Shown: positions 59,935 to 64,000 of the stretch, piece by piece
Layout: every line of letters starts with the position of its first letter
Position numbering within the stretch: the stretch's first letter is position 1
Origin: Augochlora pura
Taxonomy: Eukaryota > Arthropoda > Insecta > Hymenoptera > Halictidae
Direction: 5' to 3'
Length of the DNA: 64,000 bases
Assembly (NCBI RefSeq): GCF_028453695.1
Contig: NC_135774.1
Coordinates: 14,136,001 to 14,200,000, forward strand
Program-made: the position numbers and the translations under genes
The notes under the pieces: model-generated
The model's database searches: none
What the model was told of the DNA's origin: nothing
What the model saw: the letters and a program-made list of their open reading frames with translations, nothing else

Positions 59935-60353
59935 CTCGCAGAAAAAGACGCCGTTCTGTCAGGCGAAACGATATTAGAACCAGCGGAGGGCAATCGTTGC
60001 GTTCGCCGTTTGCTAACCTCGGTATTGTACCGAAGTGGAACAGGACGGCCACTGGTCGGACGAAGGAGTCAAATTTACCCAAGAATTTTCTCTCGGACAG
60101 GATCTCAGGTTGCGTCGGTGAACCGGCTTCTGCACAGTGAAAGAAGAGACAACCCCTTTTGTCGGACAGGGAAATATACCTAAACAATCTATTGAACAAG
60201 ACGACGATCTTTAGAACGGATTCTTCGTGGCGACGGGAGCTCCTCGAGTCGACGATCGGCTTATCTATGGATCCGGAATAAGTAGAATGAGCACACGCTT
60301 TGTCAGACAGGCTTCTTGGCAAGAGAGTAGAAGAGAGTCATTTCGTAGGTCTG
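59935..60353 (-). repeat. Family 1 motif cluster, five - copies
   Basis: Copies at 59935-59964 (GCAGAAAAAGACGCC ... TGTCAGGC), 60032-60061 (GAAGTGGAACAGGACGGCC ... GGTCGGAC), 60138-60167 (TGAAAGAAGAGAC ... TTGTCGGAC, with about 3 extra bases), 60279-60308 (TAAGTAGAATGAGCACACG ... TTGTCAGAC, the best) and 60324-60353 (AGAGTAGAAGAGAGTC, weak end). Spacing is 97, 106, 141 and 45 bp. Unlike the 58.2 kb cluster this one lies in GC-rich sequence, so the motif is not simply a property of AT troughs. Confidence 0.75.
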
Positions 60354-60979
60354 TAGTGTATAGCGGCGAGAACCTGTCCGCGGCCAATGGGGCCCGGGCA
60401 TGATCTACGACGCCGGTTGTCAGCGGTCGAAGGAGTTGATCCAGAACTTCGACAGTCCGCAGCCCATTACATCAATCAGCGGTGTAAACACGCGTGTACA
60501 TTCCGGCTTGTCGATAATTTCTGCGCGTTCGCGCCCCCCGGTCGTGCGGCGTCTAAAACAGAGCTGGCCCTAGGGGAGTGTGACGAGTCGATCAAACGTC
60601 GCCGACGGACCTAGCCGAGGCCGGATCCCCTTCAGCCAGACCAGATTCGATCTTCGTCACGTAGCGCTGGCCGCGATAGGATCGCGGGGAGGCGGACCTG
60701 GCGGCCTCGGAGACGACGACCGGCTCGGCCGACACTTGACCTAACCCAAGCCTAGCCGAAGTTGGCTCAGGGCTACAATAACCCGCAGACACAAGGTGCG
60801 TCCTGAGACGCGATTCAGTTCGCCGCGCGGCCCAACGATCGATACTCGATCGACCCTAATGGGCTATGCTGATTGCCGGCTACCGTCTGGAGCCTGGCTA
60901 AATGTTGCACGGCTCTGTGATTGTTCCAGCGGCCGCATTATCCGTCTGCCCGAACGACCCTAATCGAGTCGGCCCGCGC

Positions 60980-61079
60980 NNNNNNNNNNNNNNNNNNNNN
61001 NNNNNNNNNNNNNNNNNNNNNNNNNNNNNNNNNNNNNNNNNNNNNNNNNNNNNNNNNNNNNNNNNNNNNNNNNNNNNNN
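60980..61079. other. Assembly gap of 100 N at a CT repeat
   Basis: Exactly 100 N, so a placeholder. The right flank is a CT microsatellite (61080-61098). The left flank is unique GC-rich sequence ending GGCCCGCGC. True length unknown. Confidence 0.95.
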
Positions 61080-61850
61080 CTCTCTCTCTCTCTCTCTCTG
61101 TCTCTCTCTTTTTGCCTCCCTGTCTCTGTTGGTCCAGGCGGATTCCAAAATAACTGATTAAATATTCTACTTTCCTCATTAAGGAAAGTTTGATTATGCC
61201 GGGGGCCCGGCCAACTTGGTTCATCACCCGCCTGCAACCGACATAATAATTCTTGGCGAAATGAAGAGGAAATCCGCGGAGACCGAGCGGCCAGTAAGTA
61301 ACGGTCGGTGGGCGGCCGTGTCTTAATTTCTTCCGCCATCTTCGTCCTGCGCGGCGACCAACGACGCCCAGGACCGTGCCCAGGCTCTCGCCAACCACCC
61401 CCATCTACATCTTGTCTTTCATCTTATATGAGGTTAATTACATTTTTATGAGACTCCATCACTCTTTCTTAACGATTCTTCGTAACGGCCGCCCGCGTTT
61501 CGCCGCGGAAAGAACCCTTTCACCGTGAACATCCGACTACACCACCCACCCCTCCACTCCACCCCGTTGCAACCCCTTTCCCGCTGCTTTCCTGCACGTT
61601 GTATCGTTACCCGATTCATTTCCCGCTCCTTCGCTCTCCTTTCTCATCAGATCCGCTATACCGCTCGTCCTTTATCAACGGTTCCGCCATTTTCTACCCT
61701 TTTCTGGAAGGGGATATCGAACGTTCAGCAACCCTTTCTATCGATCCATCGTCGTGGATCAATGATAGAAACGAAATTTTATGTTTATAGAGCGTAGTAA
61801 AATTCTGTGGCTAATTTACTGTTAGGTAATTCTCAAATAATGAATGTTAA

Positions 61851-62024
61851 CCCCTTTTCTTCACAATTACTGCGATTAGAAATTTATCAATTATAATAAT
61901 TTCTTAAAAGGTGCAGGAGATTAAATATTAATGACAACGTATTAGAATTTTATTCTGATTTTCAGTAGAATAATATCAATACTTAATAAATTATTGCTAA
62001 TAATTTTCTAAGTAGAGTAAAGGG
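61851..62024. mobile_element. Possible TTAA-flanked MITE overlapping a motif
   Basis: TTAA (61847-61850) precedes CCCCTTTTCTTC; AGAGTAAAGGG is followed by TTAA (62025-62028). The ends pair imperfectly (CCC.TTT.CT). The 174-bp interior is AT-rich. The right end also forms part of a family 1-like copy (62012-62041), so the TTAA may be coincidental. Confidence 0.35.
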
Positions 62025-62789
62025 TTAAACACTGGTCAAACGAGTCATATATCAATACTAAATCTACTTGCTGTTTATTTTCATATTGTTGAAATCATGA
62101 AACGATTCAGTAAATTCCTTTATCCAAGCACAAATTGTTATTGCAACGGTAAACGCCCTGAATAAATTTAGTCTAGTAATACATATAAAGCGGCGTGCGT
62201 TAGTCCATTTCAAAGCTCGTAAAATTTAATGTTAAATACTGCTCTTTCAGCAACGTGAACGGGGAACAAACATAAAGTGAAATGAGTCAGTCATTGGTCA
62301 AACAAATGGAATATTAAAGAGTTTTCTCCAGAGCAAACTAAAAAGATAAAATCATCGAATGGAATGTCAAATAGAATAGCTCAACGCCTGCTCAGCCACC
62401 GAGAATGTTAAAAATTTATGCTTTCGCCGAACCAATAAAATGTAACTGTTAAATAAATTAGACGAGTAAACTGTTAAATTCTGTTGCTTGGGCCACGCAG
62501 ATTGGGGCGTTTACGTGGGAAATAAAAGTAGAATAGATCGCCCTAGATTTGACCAAGTGGAACAGAACGGTGTATCGTCTGGCTGCAAGTAGAATAGCCT
62601 GATATATAGCGCGGCCGAATAAAACAGTAGGTTTCGTGTTCAGATGAAGTGAAATAGGTGTACGGTCTGTCCAAGTAGAACGGATCTATGGAGAGCCACG
62701 AAGCAGACTCGGCGGACGTATGGTCGCAGCAAGTGGAATAGGATGGTCCGCGATCAGACCGAGTGAAATAAATGAGAATGACTTCGCTG
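62012..62789 (-). repeat. Family 1 array, about eleven - copies
   Basis: Dispersed copies at 62012-62041, 62274-62303 and 62368-62397 lead into a near-contiguous array: 62525-62554, 62554-62583, 62586-62615, 62616-62645, 62645-62672, 62672-62708, 62730-62759, 62760-62789. Strong units read CAAGTAGAATAG or CAAGTGGAATAGG at one end and GATCAGAC or GTCTGGC at the other. Most are exactly 30 nt; one is 28 and one is 37. Here the motif behaves as a head-to-tail minisatellite, which it does not elsewhere in the window. Confidence 0.8.
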
Positions 62790-64000
62790 CAGCTGGTTTG
62801 AAGAGCCGGAACCGCGGGAAGCCGACGCGATGCACGGGTTAAAGAGCCGGAGGTGTTACGATTTTCATTTCCCACGTCGAAAAGTGATTTCCCGAATCAC
62901 GCTTAAAGTGGTATCGACAGACATACGTTCCCTTTTTATTTCAGCCGGCGGTCGAACTGCTCGGAAACGCGTTGCGCGTGCTACCACAGGCCGCGCCCGT
63001 AGCTCCCCCGGTTGAAATATTCCGCGGCGTTATTGTCAATAAAAAAAAAAGAAAAAAGAAAATTGCATCGTCGAACGTGGAGAACGGTGCGTAGAGATCT
63101 CGTTTCCCGTCGATTCATCAATAAGACAGAAACGTCCGCGACGCGAGAGCATTAAATCAACGGGTAACGAACTGCGAAACACGTTCGAAAGCTATTTATG
63201 GAATAATTCGCCGACTCCGATAAGCGGAATCGATATTACAAGCGGTGGAGGGAGCAATCGAACGGACGGAACAGCGAAATTAACGATTACATATTTTATC
63301 CGTGAATGACACTCGTCAATGGGTCGGGAGGCGGGGTTTTTTCACGGCCAATGATTTTTATTGCTTCACGGCTCGGGGGAATCGAATGAAGTTGCCGGCT
63401 CATTGGTCCGATCGATGACACTCCTTTATGGCGGGCCGGCTTTGTCGCGAACTTTTGTAAGCAAATCGATTCAGCCGGCGAAAGAGAGACTTCGCCGAGC
63501 CCCTGCATCGGGGACTGGCCGGCTTTGCATAAACGTTGCCAGGCGCTAACGCGCGGACCTTGCCGGTGAACCGTTGACCATAAACCGATAAAAATGAGCC
63601 CAAGGATACGGTTACCTAGATCGTCCAATTGTCGCGCTTCTCGGCGAAGATTGTTCCAACGACGACACCGTCGCAAGATCGTTAGCAAACGTTGCCGCGC
63701 GTTCCACGTTCGACGATCCTCGCCCTAGGAGCCAAGGATCGCGGAGGAGCGATAAAAACGGTCCCGCGTTACTTTAAGGAAATTCCGTCTAATCGCATAA
63801 ATCTTGCCGGAACGGCGCTCGACTAACGAGTAACCCGATATCCGTTCCGGGATCTAGTGTCTGGTCTCGTCGTTAGATCCATGATTCAATAAGGAGTACT
63901 CTGTCCACGTTCCCTCTTCTCGAACCCACGGCCGCCATCCACCGCCCGGCAACTTTGTTTAAGTCCCGCAGGGTCAGCCGCGATAACCTTCGGGATAAGA
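62790..64000. other. GC-rich terminal block, no gene
   Basis: GC-rich and CpG-rich with one short AT patch (63030-63065, A-rich). The 130-codon - frame at 63296-63688 overlaps + and - frames of 62-67 codons and has no recognisable domain. No further motif copies or repeats seen. Confidence 0.6.

Larger units (their letters stand above)
58668..62010. other. GC-rich block then AT trough, no gene
   Basis: GC-rich to 61780, then AT-rich. The 247-codon - frame at 59579-60322 and the 200-codon + frame at 59581-60183 cover the same bases on opposite strands; two of the family 1 copies fall in the same phase of the former and give a false look of protein repeats (SLSDK). Frames at 60.9-61.4 kb read through the second N gap. 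Nothing is supported as a gene. Confidence 0.6.

Noticed and set aside
59579..60322. 247-codon frame on the - strand with repeated SLSDK peptides
   Set aside because: The peptide repeat comes from two family 1 DNA copies (60138-60167 and 60279-60308) that share a phase; the copies at 60032 and 59935 are in other phases. A 200-codon + frame covers the same bases.

Overview
The window looks like non-coding DNA from an insect nuclear genome, probably a hymenopteran such as a bee. This rests on texture only: CpG-rich blocks of 1-3 kb alternate sharply with AT-rich troughs of 0.2-1 kb, GA/CT microsatellites and homopolymer runs are common, and there are short TTAA-flanked miniature elements. I recognise no protein family, tRNA, rRNA, snRNA or known microRNA. 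The longest open frames (up to about 245 codons) lie in GC-rich blocks, have Arg/Ser/Pro/Gly-rich low-complexity composition, are opposed by similar frames on the other strand, and many lack an ATG. I read the window as a gene desert or the inside of a very large intron, with two 100-N placeholder gaps at a C-run and a CT-run.

The dominant structure is a degenerate 29-30 nt motif (family 1). Its form is GTCTGACYA, about nine variable bases, then TATTCTACTTG. I located roughly 55 copies by eye, about 30 of them strong. They are not scattered evenly but sit in clusters near 0.0-0.4, 2.9-3.4, 6.2-6.7, 11.0-11.3, 13.0-13.3, 15.7-16.1, 17.2-17.9, 44.3-45.2, 58.2-58.7, 59.9-60.4 and 62.0-62.8 kb, with singletons at 9.5, 33.3, 40.4 and 43.4 kb. 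Almost every cluster has one orientation. The + copies are mostly 29 nt and the - copies mostly 30 nt. Spacing is often 130-160 bp, but at 62.5-62.8 kb the copies become a near head-to-tail tandem array. I do not recognise this motif.

A second, different family (family 2) fills part of the long stretch where family 1 is nearly absent (17.9-33.2 kb). Seven diverged copies of an imperfect palindrome (TTTTAAAG ... CTCTTT.AAACGAG) lie at 26.7-27.2, 28.7-28.9 and 32.8-33.1 kb, spaced 178-210 bp inside three longer units of about 330 bp.

Mobile DNA is limited to small TTAA-flanked, piggyBac-like MITE candidates. The best are at 22064-22273 (16-bp perfect terminal repeats) and a two-copy family at 24172-24407 and 40869-41113. 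Other structure includes a 20-bp minisatellite at 22.4 kb, a 106-bp tandem duplication at 51.7 kb, a long CT/TATC microsatellite at 35.8-36.1 kb, a 35-base C run at 39.1 kb, and a pair of bZIP/bHLH-type palindromes at 12.34 kb. Two weak exon-like possibilities (30.35-30.65 and 47.87-48.16 kb) are listed with low confidence.
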